Assembly: GCF_000972845.2 (NCBI RefSeq)
Contig: NW_020852345.1
Coordinates: forward strand, 140,258-204,257
DNA length: 64,000 bases
DNA from: Larimichthys crocea
Taxonomy: Eukaryota > Chordata > Actinopteri > Sciaenidae
Reading direction: 5' to 3'
In this document: in pieces, positions 22,801 to 36,019 of the stretch
Position numbering within the stretch: the first letter of the stretch is position 1
How the letters are laid out: the number at the start of each line of letters is the position of its first letter
Translations under genes and position numbers: made by a program
The notes under the pieces: model-generated
Told to the model about the DNA's origin: nothing
Seen by the model: only the letters and a program-made list of their open reading frames with translations
Database searches by the model: none

Positions 22801-25800
22801 TTATCAAATAACATAAAGAAATAATAGCTGTAATTAACTTACCCCCATGATCTTTCCCCCCATGATAGCCGAATCAGTTCACATCTATACCAAGCATTGG
22901 ATTTGATTTCCCCCTGTTCAAGGACGGGGGTCTTTCTCATAGATTGTGCTCCGCCCCCGATCCAGTGAGTGCGACAGTGCCCATTTACCCGATGCTGTTT
23001 TGTTATGATACTTTGGCACATGTCAGTCCCTCTCTCTCCTCTGATCTTTACCCACAAGATTTTCAGAGACGCCCGGGAAAAAAGATTTTCCAAACTGCTG
23101 ACCTTCGCCCCATCCTTCTCATTTATGTTTTTTTTCTCTTCTCTTTTCCATTTTCCCACTCAGTACCAAAGCTTGCTATGGCTGTGTTACTCCCTCCCCC
23201 CTGCCCCCCCCCTTTTTTTCCCCCCCCTGGTGTGCATATTATCCTTTGTCAATCTCTATTGGAAACGTGCGTGACATTCAGGCGTGTTTGTATAAGATGC
23301 CAACTGCCCTTTACGTGTTACCTTGAAGATTGTCAGGTTTCCTCAAAGCCCGCACTCTAGTCATGCTAATCACGGTGTTCCCTGTTGCTGTTCAGGCCAG
23401 CAGCGTTTAAAATGGCATTTGTTTTGTTTCCATACTTAAAAACGACTGGTCACGGCTTCGCCCTGAAAATCAAGTTTTTTATCCAGATAGTATAACACCT
23501 TAAGATTTTCATTGCCTTTTTTGATATTTCTAATGCATTAAATTGTACCTGTCCCACTAGACTCAAACACAATTCAGTACATTTTGTGCTGCATGCTTGC
23601 TGATTTTTTTCTGTTTTTATATCCCTTGTTGTTGTTCTTGACTTTGCTCTTTGTAGTAGTATACCTAGAGCAGGTGGTAGCTACCCTCTGTGGCGACACT
23701 GAAAGGGACTCGTCATATGAGTTGTGTGATGAAATTTGTCCCATTGGCCACCTTACTATTGTTTGTCTGATTACCACATCTCCTTCTCTTCCCTGTTGTT
23801 AATTACGCCGTTTGACTTGGACCCACTTAGTTTTTTGTCAAAATATCTTAACATATCACTGCTGTTTATTAAAAACCTGACCTACCCAAACCATGAATTT
23901 CTTAAAATCTTATAAAATTCATCCATTCATTCTTGCGGAAACACTATTTAGCGGCCAACGCCCTATCGTCCGTTCGCCGTACTGGGACGTTATGTAGATT
24001 CAAGACTCCCGACGGCCAAATTCCAAAGCCACCGTGGAGGAACCACTAATTTGCCTCCAACTGCCACAATTATTACAAATCTATGGCTTCTTCTTCTTAT
24101 ACCGGTTATAGACACATTTGAATTTTGCTCTGCTATCGCACGCCCCCTATGTGTATTTCCTGGTTTTTTCGACCTTCCTTACCCTGGTCCCACACCCCCC
24201 TACTCAGAAATCTGGCAAAATCTTTGTCTGTTCCCTGCCACGCTCCTATTATTTGGTGAATGTTCAGATACCTCAGCGGTATAATTCCTTTCATTAATAA
24301 GGTTATTTAGTTTTTTTTTACAAACAAAAAACCTGACCATTGCTGTCGGGTTCGCAAATTTTCTTTCACCGCCTAAGCATTTGTGTTTTTACCGTCACAA
24401 CCCTGTTTTTGCATTCCTCACCCATCATGAACGACGCCCCTGGCTCCTCAACCTGCTACGCTCAAGGTCCCAAATACAGCACGCTTCGGGGCGTTGGGAC
24501 CTGTGTGTGGACGACGACGTATCCAGGGTCCTGCAACCAGAGCAGGAGGGTGCCTCCAGAACGCCCTAACAAAAAACGCCTGAACCCCACCCAGCTTGCA
24601 CCGTGAGGCGACCCTGGAAACTGGAGATAATGAAGCCTACCCCCCCACCCCCACGTATCCCCTTATGTACGTTGCCACGATTTGTGCTCTCAGTCGCATG
24701 TTTTGTGACCCCTTCGCTATTGTTTTCCCTTTTGCACGTGTCACCCCTTTGGATAAAAGCATCAGCCTTTAACTACATTAGTCAATTTAATTTAATGGTA
24801 AAACAATAGAACTCCTCCCCCCAGTATACAGGTACCCATGTATACGGATGGACCCCACACCCCCCCCCCCCCCCCTTTCTATTCACCCTACCCATCCTCA
24901 TGCGTACCCCATTGCTTCACTTTGTGATAAGGTTGTGATATCATTGTTTTTTTTTCTCCCACCCCCTTTTTTCTCTGGTTATCTTCCTCCCTCTGTTGTT
25001 TTTCCCTTCAGCTGTTTTACTCTTTTGATTTTATTTTTGGGTTTTGGGTCCGTAGGGATTTGTATGAAAACCCAGTTTCCGCGTGGTATATGAACCCAGG
25101 GTTTTCGTTTCCATCGGAATCTCATGATACATGTGGTTCTTTCACGCTTGATGCAGTGCATGGTATTTAAAATGTTAAGCCCAACTCGTAAAGGGACCCC
25201 TACTTCCGTTTTGGATTATGTGAAATTGCCTTGCTATGTGTGGAACGTGGCTCTTCACAGATGATAAAATGTTTATAAATATGTTTCTATCCAAGTGGGG
25301 CAACTTACACAAACATCTCGGACAGGTGTACTGGAGAATGAAAGCACGCAGAGTTGTGTGAACTGTTGAGATTTGTACAATGATTGTCTTTATATTAAAG
25401 ACCTAGAGACGGCCCTAACAGCACGCTTTTAGGAAGCCTGTGTCCAATAAGTACAAGTAGAGTTGCACTGCCAGTGTACTTGGAGACCTTAAAGCACAAG
25501 TCCCTAAATAGGCTAGTTCCGAGGGACCCACACTTTGTCCTGTCTGGACCAGGTCCAGAACACCGACAGATCCTATCATTGAGTTATTCGTCTTGGTGGA
25601 GATTATATTTTTGAACCAGCATTTTTTTTTCTGACCGTCCCTGTTTCTACCACCACTACTCAGTGAAAGGGACATCACGTTTTTACCCTGTCTTGATTGG
25701 CTCATACTCGCTGCATTTGTGGGTTTGAGTTGCTTGGGTTTAGGCCATGAGGACTGAGTATTGGTAAAGGCCTGAGTAAGGAATGTCACGCCCACCATCA

Positions 25801-26089
25801 CAGGGTAGCCGGTTAGGGCCGGCGCGGTCTCTCCCACTGAAAACTAGAGTGGCGTGACAGTGACAGAGACGTGGACAATATAAGGGATATGAGGAAGAGA
25901 AAAAGAGGTCAAACTGTTGAGTGGCCCCATGGCGTGTGCTAAACAGAGAAGGGTTGGACGCATCAGCAGCCCTAACCAAGTGTTTATGAGTTAAATGGTT
26001 AAAGGGAAGTGACAGTACTTATAGCGTTCATGCTAGGTTCTGCTGACCACTCAAAGCGCCTTTGACAGGACAATTATTCTCATTCAAAT

Positions 26090-26099
26090 NNNNNNNNNN
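26090..26099. other. Assembly gap (10 N)
   Basis: Ten N characters lie exactly at the centre of the perfect inverted repeat, between CATTCAAAT and ATTTGAATG. A gap placed at the exact symmetry point suggests a contig end joined to its own reverse complement, or two ends of the same read. Confidence 1.
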
Positions 26100-29000
26100 A
26101 TTTGAATGAGAATAATTGTCCTGTCAAAGGCGCTTTGAGTGGTCAGCAGAACCTAGCATGAACGCTATAAGTACTGTCACTTCCCTTTAACCATTTAACT
26201 CATAAACACTTGGTTAGGGCTGCTGATGCGTCCAACCCTTCTCTGTTTAGCACACGCCATGGGGCCACTCAACAGTTTGACCTCTTTTTCTCTTCCTCAT
26301 ATCCCTTATATTGTCCACGTCTCTGTCACTGTCACGCCACTCTAGTTTTCAGTGGGAGAGACCGCGCCGGCCCTAACCGGCTACCCTGTGATGGTGGGCG
26401 TGACATTCCTTACTCAGGCCTTTACCAATACTCAGTCCTCATGGCCTAAACCCAAGCAACTCAAACCCACAAATGCAGCGAGTATGAGCCAATCAAGACA
26501 GGGTAAAAACGTGATGTCCCTTTCACTGAGTAGTGGTGGTAGAAACAGGGACGGTCAGAAAAAAAAATGCTGGTTCAAAAATATAATCTCCACCAAGACG
26601 AATAACTCAATGATAGGATCTGTCGGTGTTCTGGACCTGGTCCAGACAGGACAAAGTGTGGGTCCCTCGGAACTAGCCTATTTAGGGACTTGTGCTTTAA
26701 GGTCTCCAAGTACACTGGCAGTGCAACTCTACTTGTACTTATTGGACACAGGCTTCCTAAAAGCGTGCTGTTAGGGCCGTCTCTAGGTCTTTAATATAAA
26801 GACAATCATTGTACAAATCTCAACAGTTCACACAACTCTGCGTGCTTTCATTCTCCAGTACACCTGTCCGAGATGTTTGTGTAAGTTGCCCCACTTGGAT
26901 AGAAACATATTTATAAACATTTTATCATCTGTGAAGAGCCACGTTCCACACATAGCAAGGCAATTTCACATAATCCAAAACGGAAGTAGGGGTCCCTTTA
27001 CGAGTTGGGCTTAACATTTTAAATACCATGCACTGCATCAAGCGTGAAAGAACCACATGTATCATGAGATTCCGATGGAAACGAAAACCCTGGGTTCATA
27101 TACCACGCGGAAACTGGGTTTTCATACAAATCCCTACGGACCCAAAACCCAAAAATAAAATCAAAAGAGTAAAACAGCTGAAGGGAAAAACAACAGAGGG
27201 AGGAAGATAACCAGAGAAAAAAGGGGGTGGGAGAAAAAAAAACAATGATATCACAACCTTATCACAAAGTGAAGCAATGGGGTACGCATGAGGATGGGTA
27301 GGGTGAATAGAAAGGGGGGGGGGGGGGGGTGTGGGGTCCATCCGTATACATGGGTACCTGTATACTGGGGGGAGGAGTTCTATTGTTTTACCATTAAATT
27401 AAATTGACTAATGTAGTTAAAGGCTGATGCTTTTATCCAAAGGGGTGACACGTGCAAAAGGGAAAACAATAGCGAAGGGGTCACAAAACATGCGACTGAG
27501 AGCACAAATCGTGGCAACGTACATAAGGGGATACGTGGGGGTGGGGGGGTAGGCTTCATTATCTCCAGTTTCCAGGGTCGCCTCACGGTGCAAGCTGGGT
27601 GGGGTTCAGGCGTTTTTTGTTAGGGCGTTCTGGAGGCACCCTCCTGCTCTGGTTGCAGGACCCTGGATACGTCGTCGTCCACACACAGGTCCCAACGCCC
27701 CGAAGCGTGCTGTATTTGGGACCTTGAGCGTAGCAGGTTGAGGAGCCAGGGGCGTCGTTCATGATGGGTGAGGAATGCAAAAACAGGGTTGTGACGGTAA
27801 AAACACAAATGCTTAGGCGGTGAAAGAAAATTTGCGAACCCGACAGCAATGGTCAGGTTTTTTGTTTGTAAAAAAAAACTAAATAACCTTATTAATGAAA
27901 GGAATTATACCGCTGAGGTATCTGAACATTCACCAAATAATAGGAGCGTGGCAGGGAACAGACAAAGATTTTGCCAGATTTCTGAGTAGGGGGGTGTGGG
28001 ACCAGGGTAAGGAAGGTCGAAAAAACCAGGAAATACACATAGGGGGCGTGCGATAGCAGAGCAAAATTCAAATGTGTCTATAACCGGTATAAGAAGAAGA
28101 AGCCATAGATTTGTAATAATTGTGGCAGTTGGAGGCAAATTAGTGGTTCCTCCACGGTGGCTTTGGAATTTGGCCGTCGGGAGTCTTGAATCTACATAAC
28201 GTCCCAGTACGGCGAACGGACGATAGGGCGTTGGCCGCTAAATAGTGTTTCCGCAAGAATGAATGGATGAATTTTATAAGATTTTAAGAAATTCATGGTT
28301 TGGGTAGGTCAGGTTTTTAATAAACAGCAGTGATATGTTAAGATATTTTGACAAAAAACTAAGTGGGTCCAAGTCAAACGGCGTAATTAACAACAGGGAA
28401 GAGAAGGAGATGTGGTAATCAGACAAACAATAGTAAGGTGGCCAATGGGACAAATTTCATCACACAACTCATATGACGAGTCCCTTTCAGTGTCGCCACA
28501 GAGGGTAGCTACCACCTGCTCTAGGTATACTACTACAAAGAGCAAAGTCAAGAACAACAACAAGGGATATAAAAACAGAAAAAAATCAGCAAGCATGCAG
28601 CACAAAATGTACTGAATTGTGTTTGAGTCTAGTGGGACAGGTACAATTTAATGCATTAGAAATATCAAAAAAGGCAATGAAAATCTTAAGGTGTTATACT
28701 ATCTGGATAAAAAACTTGATTTTCAGGGCGAAGCCGTGACCAGTCGTTTTTAAGTATGGAAACAAAACAAATGCCATTTTAAACGCTGCTGGCCTGAACA
28801 GCAACAGGGAACACCGTGATTAGCATGACTAGAGTGCGGGCTTTGAGGAAACCTGACAATCTTCAAGGTAACACGTAAAGGGCAGTTGGCATCTTATACA
28901 AACACGCCTGAATGTCACGCACGTTTCCAATAGAGATTGACAAAGGATAATATGCACACCAGGGGGGGGAAAAAAAGGGGGGGGGCAGGGGGGAGGGAGT

Positions 29001-32000
29001 AACACAGCCATAGCAAGCTTTGGTACTGAGTGGGAAAATGGAAAAGAGAAGAGAAAAAAAACATAAATGAGAAGGATGGGGCGAAGGTCAGCAGTTTGGA
29101 AAATCTTTTTTCCCGGGCGTCTCTGAAAATCTTGTGGGTAAAGATCAGAGGAGAGAGAGGGACTGACATGTGCCAAAGTATCATAACAAAACAGCATCGG
29201 GTAAATGGGCACTGTCGCACTCACTGGATCGGGGGCGGAGCACAATCTATGAGAAAGACCCCCGTCCTTGAACAGGGGGAAATCAAATCCAATGCTTGGT
29301 ATAGATGTGAACTGATTCGGCTATCATGGGGGGAAAGATCATGGGGGTAAGTTAATTACAGCTATTATTTCTTTATGTTATTTGATAACGGCAATGGAAG
29401 ACATTTTTTGTAGAAGCCTTAATCCTGGGGGGTCTGGGGGGGGTGCTGTTGTGTGGTTAGGCAATAAGCGGGGGGGGGGAGGATCACATTTTTCTGTCGT
29501 GTATATGGGGTCAGTATTGGTTGGGGTCTTAAGATCTTTATGTTTTTTAGTTTGTTTTGAATATTTTGGGTTGTTATTTTTGTTTTATTGGTAATACCAA
29601 GAATTTGGTTCCAGGGGGGTGGAATTTCCAAAAAGAAACTCCCCGGTGGGAATCCCAAAGAACAGAGACGAAGACAGCTGGTCCCTAAAGACAACCCACA
29701 GATAACAACTCGTAAGAGCAGCACAGGTAAAGTGTGGGGGGTCAAGGATGCAGAGGGTGGGGCTGGAGCGATTTGATACAACTTTGGAATGCAATAAAAC
29801 GAGGGGGCGCGGGTCATTCTGCTGCGGGCAGGGGAAAAAAGAGGGTAATTTCCAGCCATTATCAAATAACACACACGGGGGAACACACACAAAAAGGGGG
29901 GGGGGGGGGGGGGGGAGGAAAAGAAAGGAGGAAGCACAAAAAAAAAAACAAAAAAAAAGTAGCAAACAGGCCACGAGGCACATAGGGGGGCGAAAATGAG
30001 CAACAACTTTGGGAAAAAAAAATCGGGGAATGGATGATGTATGGGTAAAGGTCCTGAAATTAAAGCCCATTAGCCGTGAAATTATTTGCTTTATTTAAGA
30101 CGGCCTGCAATCGGCAATATTGAGGTGGCAGCACGACGGGGGGGGGGGGAAAGGGAAAAAAAAGAAAAGAAAGGGCAGGGGGGGGGCGGGTACAACGCGT
30201 GTGAATACGCAGTTTCCCGGCCCGCCACTGGATCCGGGGGCAAAAAAAAAGGGGAGGGGGGAGGGGGGGGGGGGGGGGAGCGGAACCAGGAAACAGTAAA
30301 CCAAAAAAACAAAAAAAAGAGGGCGATCTTGGGTAGAATACACACGAGAATAAGTGAATAGAAATAAGCAGATATAAAAATAAACCGAAAAAAACGAAAA
30401 AAAGATCAGGGATTGGGGGCATGGAAGATGAGCAAAGGCTTTATCATGATATTCATGATCAAATCCCCCCCGAAAGGGGAAAAAAGACAGTACGGAGCGG
30501 AGTGGGGGGGCAAAAAGCGTAAGAGCTCAAAGCATCAGCAATTTTGGGAAAAAAAGGGAAGAGGGGAAAAAGAAAAAAAAAAGGGGGGGGGGAAGGAGGA
30601 AAAAAGGAAAGAAAGGGGGGAAGGGGAAGAAAAAAAGAGAAAAGGAATCGAAACACCATTGTCAACGGGAGCAAATCAAAGTTTTAAACCTGACTTAAAG
30701 AAGAACCAGCATAGAGTATAATATTGATTAATCAGAAAAAGCGTTGGGATGGTAGGACATGGTGAAGATGGGGAAAAGGATTTGACTGGATATGGGGGGG
30801 GAGGCTGAGTGAAGGATGTACAAAAGAAATTCAAATTGTTCATAGAATGGCATGCTATGGGGGAGAGGGGAAGAAAAAGGGGAAAAAGTTTGTGTTGAGG
30901 GGGAGATTCAGTATATCAAGTAATGAATTTTTATTAACGATCCTTTTTGGCGTCCTGGGAATCCTTCCAGATCGACTATTCTCGGAAGGGAAGAAAAAAG
31001 GGGGAAGAAGGGAGGAAAAAAAAAAGGGGGGGGAAAGAAAAAAGGGGAAAAAGAGGGGGGGAGGGGGTCAATTATCAAAAAAAATCTCAAGAGGGTGGGG
31101 GAGAGAGGGAAAAAAGGAGGATGTGGGGTCTTGAAATCAAAAGCTTCATTCTTATCAGAGATGACTTCAATAAAAAGGTTACTTAAAAATTTTTGTTACA
31201 GCTGGTGACCAAACATCAACAGGTGCGAAGAAAAGAGGAAAAAGACAGTCAAAAATTTTTGAATTGTAGGAACTTAGGTCAGTATGAAAGATTATTTTAT
31301 CTATCACCATTACAGGCTGTAAACTTGGGGGTGGGTCACGAGGGCATTCGCTGATGAGGGATTGGGAGTAGAAAACAGAGCACATCACATGGAATGAATA
31401 AAAAGTGTTCAGGACTTGTTATTCTCCACAAAGGGGGGTATGGTTAGAGGTTTGGTAGTAACATTTGTCTTTGGGTCTTAATGTGCGACTGAAACCGGGG
31501 ATTGGTAAAAATGATGGGTCATCACACGGGAGTAGATTGGTTTTAATCCAGACTAGCAGGGGAAAGGGCTGGGTTATGGAAATGGTTAGGTGGTCTTCCG
31601 TCCCCATGGGAGCGGGCCGGGGCCGACGAGCACACACCCAATTCCCTCTCAGATGCCCGACGAAATGCCTGAGCCCCAGTGCGATGCGGACCTCTGCCCT
31701 GCCGGCCCTTTGCTCGCCTTTTACACATATTTCCCCCTTTGGCATCCAGTGTCACTTGACCTGCACCCCCAGGCTGTTATCTGTCCGTGCAGCACCTACC
31801 CTCTTTTTTCGTCACCCCACGGACCACAACACCCCTAATCCCAGCCCCCCAGGGATGATCGCTTTCGCTTTGCCCCGTTTGTGCCCTTGACGCCCCAAGA
31901 TCCCCGGAGCTGACATGAATACGTGGCCCCACTTCGGAGCCCACAGCCCGACCCTTAATAACCGTTAGCACAGGATGTCTTGCGGGTACGTCTTGGGGCC

Positions 32001-34223
32001 AGGGAGGGCTGTGGTTGTCAAGCACCGGATGTTTAGTGGAACCGAACATCCAATCCAACAGCGAAGCCCCTAGATGAGAAAATGTCATAATCATTGTTGG
32101 CTTCACGAGAACAAAGATGAGTCACTCCCCTTCATATACTATGTACAAGGCAGTTGGAGACAACGGGATAACCTAAAAGTGTTTGTATAAAACAGCTGGA
32201 CATGAGCTTCCAACGACCTCACAACAGAAAAGAAAGGCCTGATGAGCCCAACAAAGATTCTTCTTCCGTCAGAGGCTAAACAAGGGTCCGCTCCCAAGAA
32301 AATTGTTTTCTAACAGGAGCATCACAGGAGACTGACTGACTGATCCAGCGAATGACATCTGCTGTGTTAAATCCAGCTGTAGCAGCAGCAGTAGTAATTT
32401 GGGATCCCACACCTGGACATTATGTCCATAGCGTATGCCTGTTTACAAAAGACCACTGTATGCAGTTAATACAAAGAAGAACATAATTATAAGTAACATC
32501 ATGTTAAAATTTTAAAAAATTGTAAATTGTTTTAATTCTAACCAATACACTGAAGAAAGACATAACGTCTACGTGCTAATTTCATTGTACTTGGATCTGC
32601 CTTTGGCATGTGGGCGTATGCGCTCATCAGGTCCACATACGTCTAAACAACTAAAAAGTGACCACCTGAATCTGATGGTAGGGATCTACAGTACACACTA
32701 GGCAGTTGTGGATGGGAGTGAGGCCGTAGAACTTGAAAGGTAAATACCAGGTAGAAAAGTCCCCAAGGAATACACACGGACGAGCAGCCACCAGAAATCC
32801 ACAAAAGCCACTGATCACCTGCCTACTTCAGTAGTGGGAGATTTTCTCCTGTTGCGAGAGTTTTGAACAGCTGCGATCTGCTGTAAGTTAGGACCTGCAG
32901 GTGTGGTGCTGTGCTTCTGCTTCTCTCATAGCCAACCGAACACTCGAAACCTCTGTTAAGTACTGAGCATGTTCGGAGCAGGCCACAATGCAATTAAGAA
33001 TGAATTAGTTTAAGAAACAGGATAAAAGTAATGTTTAATACAGCATAGGAGGGCAAAACCCACTGAGAACTAAAATGTAACATCTGATACGAAACAATAG
33101 GAGTGGAAAATTTTTTGTAACTTAATCGCATTGGGTACTGCTGAAGTGAATATCGAAGAATATAAAATCAATCAAATCATCAATCATTTTTATGGCACAA
33201 GTCCGTTAGGGATGCAAAGGCAGAAGATGGAAAACAGCCTGGGTAGCGAACACAAGAACAACATATTTATCAATTATAAACCAAAGCAACATGGAATGTA
33301 AATCCAATATTCATGCTGCTGCTGAGCAATGGGTTGATCACTGATGGGTTTTTTCACACAGAACACAGCTGCCTGCTGGAATCAAGGTTAAACAAGAGTT
33401 TGTGGGCCAAACAAAACAATGAGCTAAAAGAGGATCATAGGTTTACAGTTGAGGGGAACTACAGAGCTGGATCAAGAATTCTCTGCACGTCATGCATCTG
33501 TTTTGAGGCTGGAATTCCCTAAAATTGGATATTCATGGTATTCAAGGATGGGACCTCATGTGACTTCTTGACTCTCTGTGCTGCACCCTCATGCCAAAAG
33601 TTCAAAGCCATGTTATTATGTGCTATGGCTTCAAGGCACTCCAACCACTGTAGTGGATACGGAAGTGTTACTTCCATTTCTCTACCTATATTTTCTCACC
33701 TGGATTTTGTGGAGCATGGGAGGAAATGCAACCTGAACATACAAAGCAATGGGAATTGAATACACAACCCTCTTACTGAAAACTGAGATATTGTACATCC
33801 ATCAATCTGTTAGCCCTGCCTTGTTGTGATTTGTGAAAATTCCTAAAATCACAAAGAGAAAAAAAAAACATGTTGCAATAATGAGGGGTCTAGATCCAAG
33901 CCCCTGGACCGGACTGTTCATGATCGGTCGTACTATTGGTTGGACTTATGTGACAACATTTTGATCTGTACTCTGAATTGAACCTGCTCCAACACAAGAA
34001 AAGCGCAGCAAGACCAAACATGTTTCATACAAGTGTGTGTGTCTAGATGCACGTAGGAGCTAGTACAAGATCCTCTGTCTCCTCTCTTGTTTTAGATAGG
34101 AGTGCCGTACACACACGAGCGCAATCTTGACGACCTCTTTTGCGGTAACGTAGGTTGTGGTCACTGGGTCGGTTATCGGTTGCTACGTGCTGCCACGGTG
34201 CTTCGTGCTCTGTTCACCTAAAC

Positions 34224-34387
34224 CAGACATGGCAAAACTACGGCCCGCGGCCGCATGCGGCCCGTTAGGCTTTCAATGCGGCCCGCCGAACTTATCCACA
34301 TCCAAAAAATAGGAGGCCTGGCCCAGCCCCTGTCAATTTTAGAACCAACAAGTGGTTCCCACAAGTCAAAAGGTTTGCCCACCCCTG
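34224..34387. mobile_element. hAT-type MITE, copy C
   Basis: Same element and same insertion site as 11,093-11,259, with CAGACATGG at the left and CCCACCCCTG at the right. It differs from copy A by small indels. Confidence 0.8.
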
Positions 34388-34572
34388 ACGGAAACAGATT
34401 TTGGTATATTTCTCACATCAGCGATTATCTACTTTACTCTGGCACTATCCTTTGACTTGTTTGTTCTGTCTGTGCACGAACAGGTCTCTCAACTCTATAG
34501 ACACACCAACAATCTGATGGTTTCATCATCAGACCTTTATGTTAGCCACACATAAACTAACCTAGCGATAGC

Positions 34573-35474
34573 AATGGCTCTCTCTGCTCTCCTCCTCTCG
34601 TCTCATCCTCGCCCCTTCCGCTCCTGCCCTGTGTGCCACATGTTCAGTTACTCTCGTCCTCCTTTAGTGATAACGGTACTTGTGATAACATGGTAGTTAT
34701 TTGTAGCTCTGGGGGCAAGGGTCAGTGAGCTAGAGGCCACGCTACGCCCACCGCGCGAACAGTCAGTAGCTCAGATAGTTAGCCAGTCCCTGTAGCCGGT
34801 GCGTACACGCCGCCGCAGGTAGCTTCATAGCCGTAGCCCCGCGGTAGTATTCCGCGAGGCATCCGGAGGCTGGGTGACTGTCCGAAGGGCATAGCCCCAA
34901 ACTGAAACCCACGGTACACACACCAACCGCTCCACTTTCTAAACAGATTTTCCCTGCCAGCGACACACCTGCTGAGAGGCCAACTCTGGTCCATTGGCAG
35001 CTCCATAGTCAGAAACGTGAAGTTGCGACACACGGGGGCCATAGTTAAAATGCATCCCGGGGGGCCAGAGCGGGCGACATCGAATCTTTTTTTAAACTGC
35101 TGGCTAAAGAAATAAAAAGTAAATATAGTAAGATATGTTATCACGTCGGCGGTATGACACCCGGTTACGCCAATCGGAGGTCACTATAAATTAATGTTTT
35201 CATCGGTGTGTGCATACACCAAAACGATGTCGGACTCCGTAGTTTTCTCTGGTCCCCCCCCCCAATGTGACAGTGATGACATTGTAGCCGCATGTTGTCA
35301 TTCCACGCTGGCTGTCGAGGTGGTGTCCAGCGAACGAGTGGGTTTCATAGACAATTGGACACTTTCTGGGGAAAACCTGGTCTGATTAGGAGAGACGGCA
35401 TCCATCCCACTTTGGATGGAGCAGCTCTCATATCTAGAAATATGGCCAAGTTATTAGTCGACCAAAAACCGTGA
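34573..35474 (+). pseudogene. LINE ORF1 (SGNH esterase type), copy C, frameshifted
   Basis: The ATG at 34,573 corresponds to the chosen start in copy A. The esterase block V motif [11 protein letters not shown] is readable near 35,390-35,425, followed by LISRNMAK. Block I and the coiled-coil-like region are present only in pieces, because single-base insertions and deletions occur every few tens of bases. The break pattern differs from copies A and B, so the breaks are probably sequence errors more than shared ancient mutations. Confidence 0.7.
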
Positions 35475-36019
35475 GACACCCAGGTTGAGACCAAGAAGCA
35501 GAGCTGCAGTCTTACACCGCTCCTGCGCCTCCATTAGAGCAGCTGCCCACCCGTCTTTTAGTATAGAGACTGTGTCTGTCCCGTCCCCGTCCACTACGTT
35601 ATTTAAAGATAAACAAACAGAAGAGGAGTTCATCATAAAAACTTAAGTCAACATCAACAGTCCAAATAAGAGCATTAAATGTGGACTCCTGAATATCAGG
35701 TCTTTGCCATCTAAAGCTGTCTTATCAATGAATTAATATCTGATTATGATATTAATTTGTTCGTCTCACTGAAACTGATGAATATGTTGGCCTAAATGAA
35801 TCCACTCCTCGAGCTGGGGAGTTGGAGCCATATTTGACTCAAGTCTATTAAAAATCCTAAACCTAAACTAATTATATTCATTTCAAAGTCTTGTTCCAGC
35901 CTCACTCACCCAACCTGGAAAACATCGCAGCCAATTTTATTTGTTACAGTACATCGAGCTCCAGGTCCTTATTCCTGAATTTTTATCTGAATTTGCAGAA
36001 TTTGCACAGGCTTGAGCCT

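Larger units (their letters stand above)
15853..26089 (-). repeat. Segment B: inverted copy of segment A
   Basis: Read on the minus strand, 26,089 back to 15,853 follows A from about 4,911 to about 13,346. It is 10.2 kb long against 8.4 kb in A, because of many small insertions and inflated homopolymers. The distal part (15.9-20.2 kb) is close to A, while the proximal part is badly degraded. All reading frames within it are either damaged LINE pieces or low-complexity artefacts rich in Pro, Phe, Lys and Gly. Confidence 0.85.
20268..31921. repeat. Perfect inverted repeat (5,822-bp arms) around a 10-N gap
   Basis: Positions i and 52,189-i are complementary throughout 20,268-26,089 and 26,100-31,921, as far as the parts I compared show. 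The symmetry breaks at 20,267/31,922, where one arm reads CCACTATTCATG and the other, read inverted, CCACGTATTCATG. Outside this limit the arms still match but with frequent indels. Perfect identity over 5.8 kb next to noisy flanks is not expected from an old genomic duplication. Confidence 0.9.

Noticed and set aside
21055..22807. Many overlapping Pro/Phe-rich or Gly/Lys-rich frames, such as 22,183-22,770
   Set aside because: They lie in the homopolymer-inflated part of segment B, are absent from the matching part of A, and are mirrored exactly in C.
21000..31200. G-runs as G-quadruplex regulatory clusters
   Set aside because: The runs are missing from copy A and probably reflect sequencing noise.
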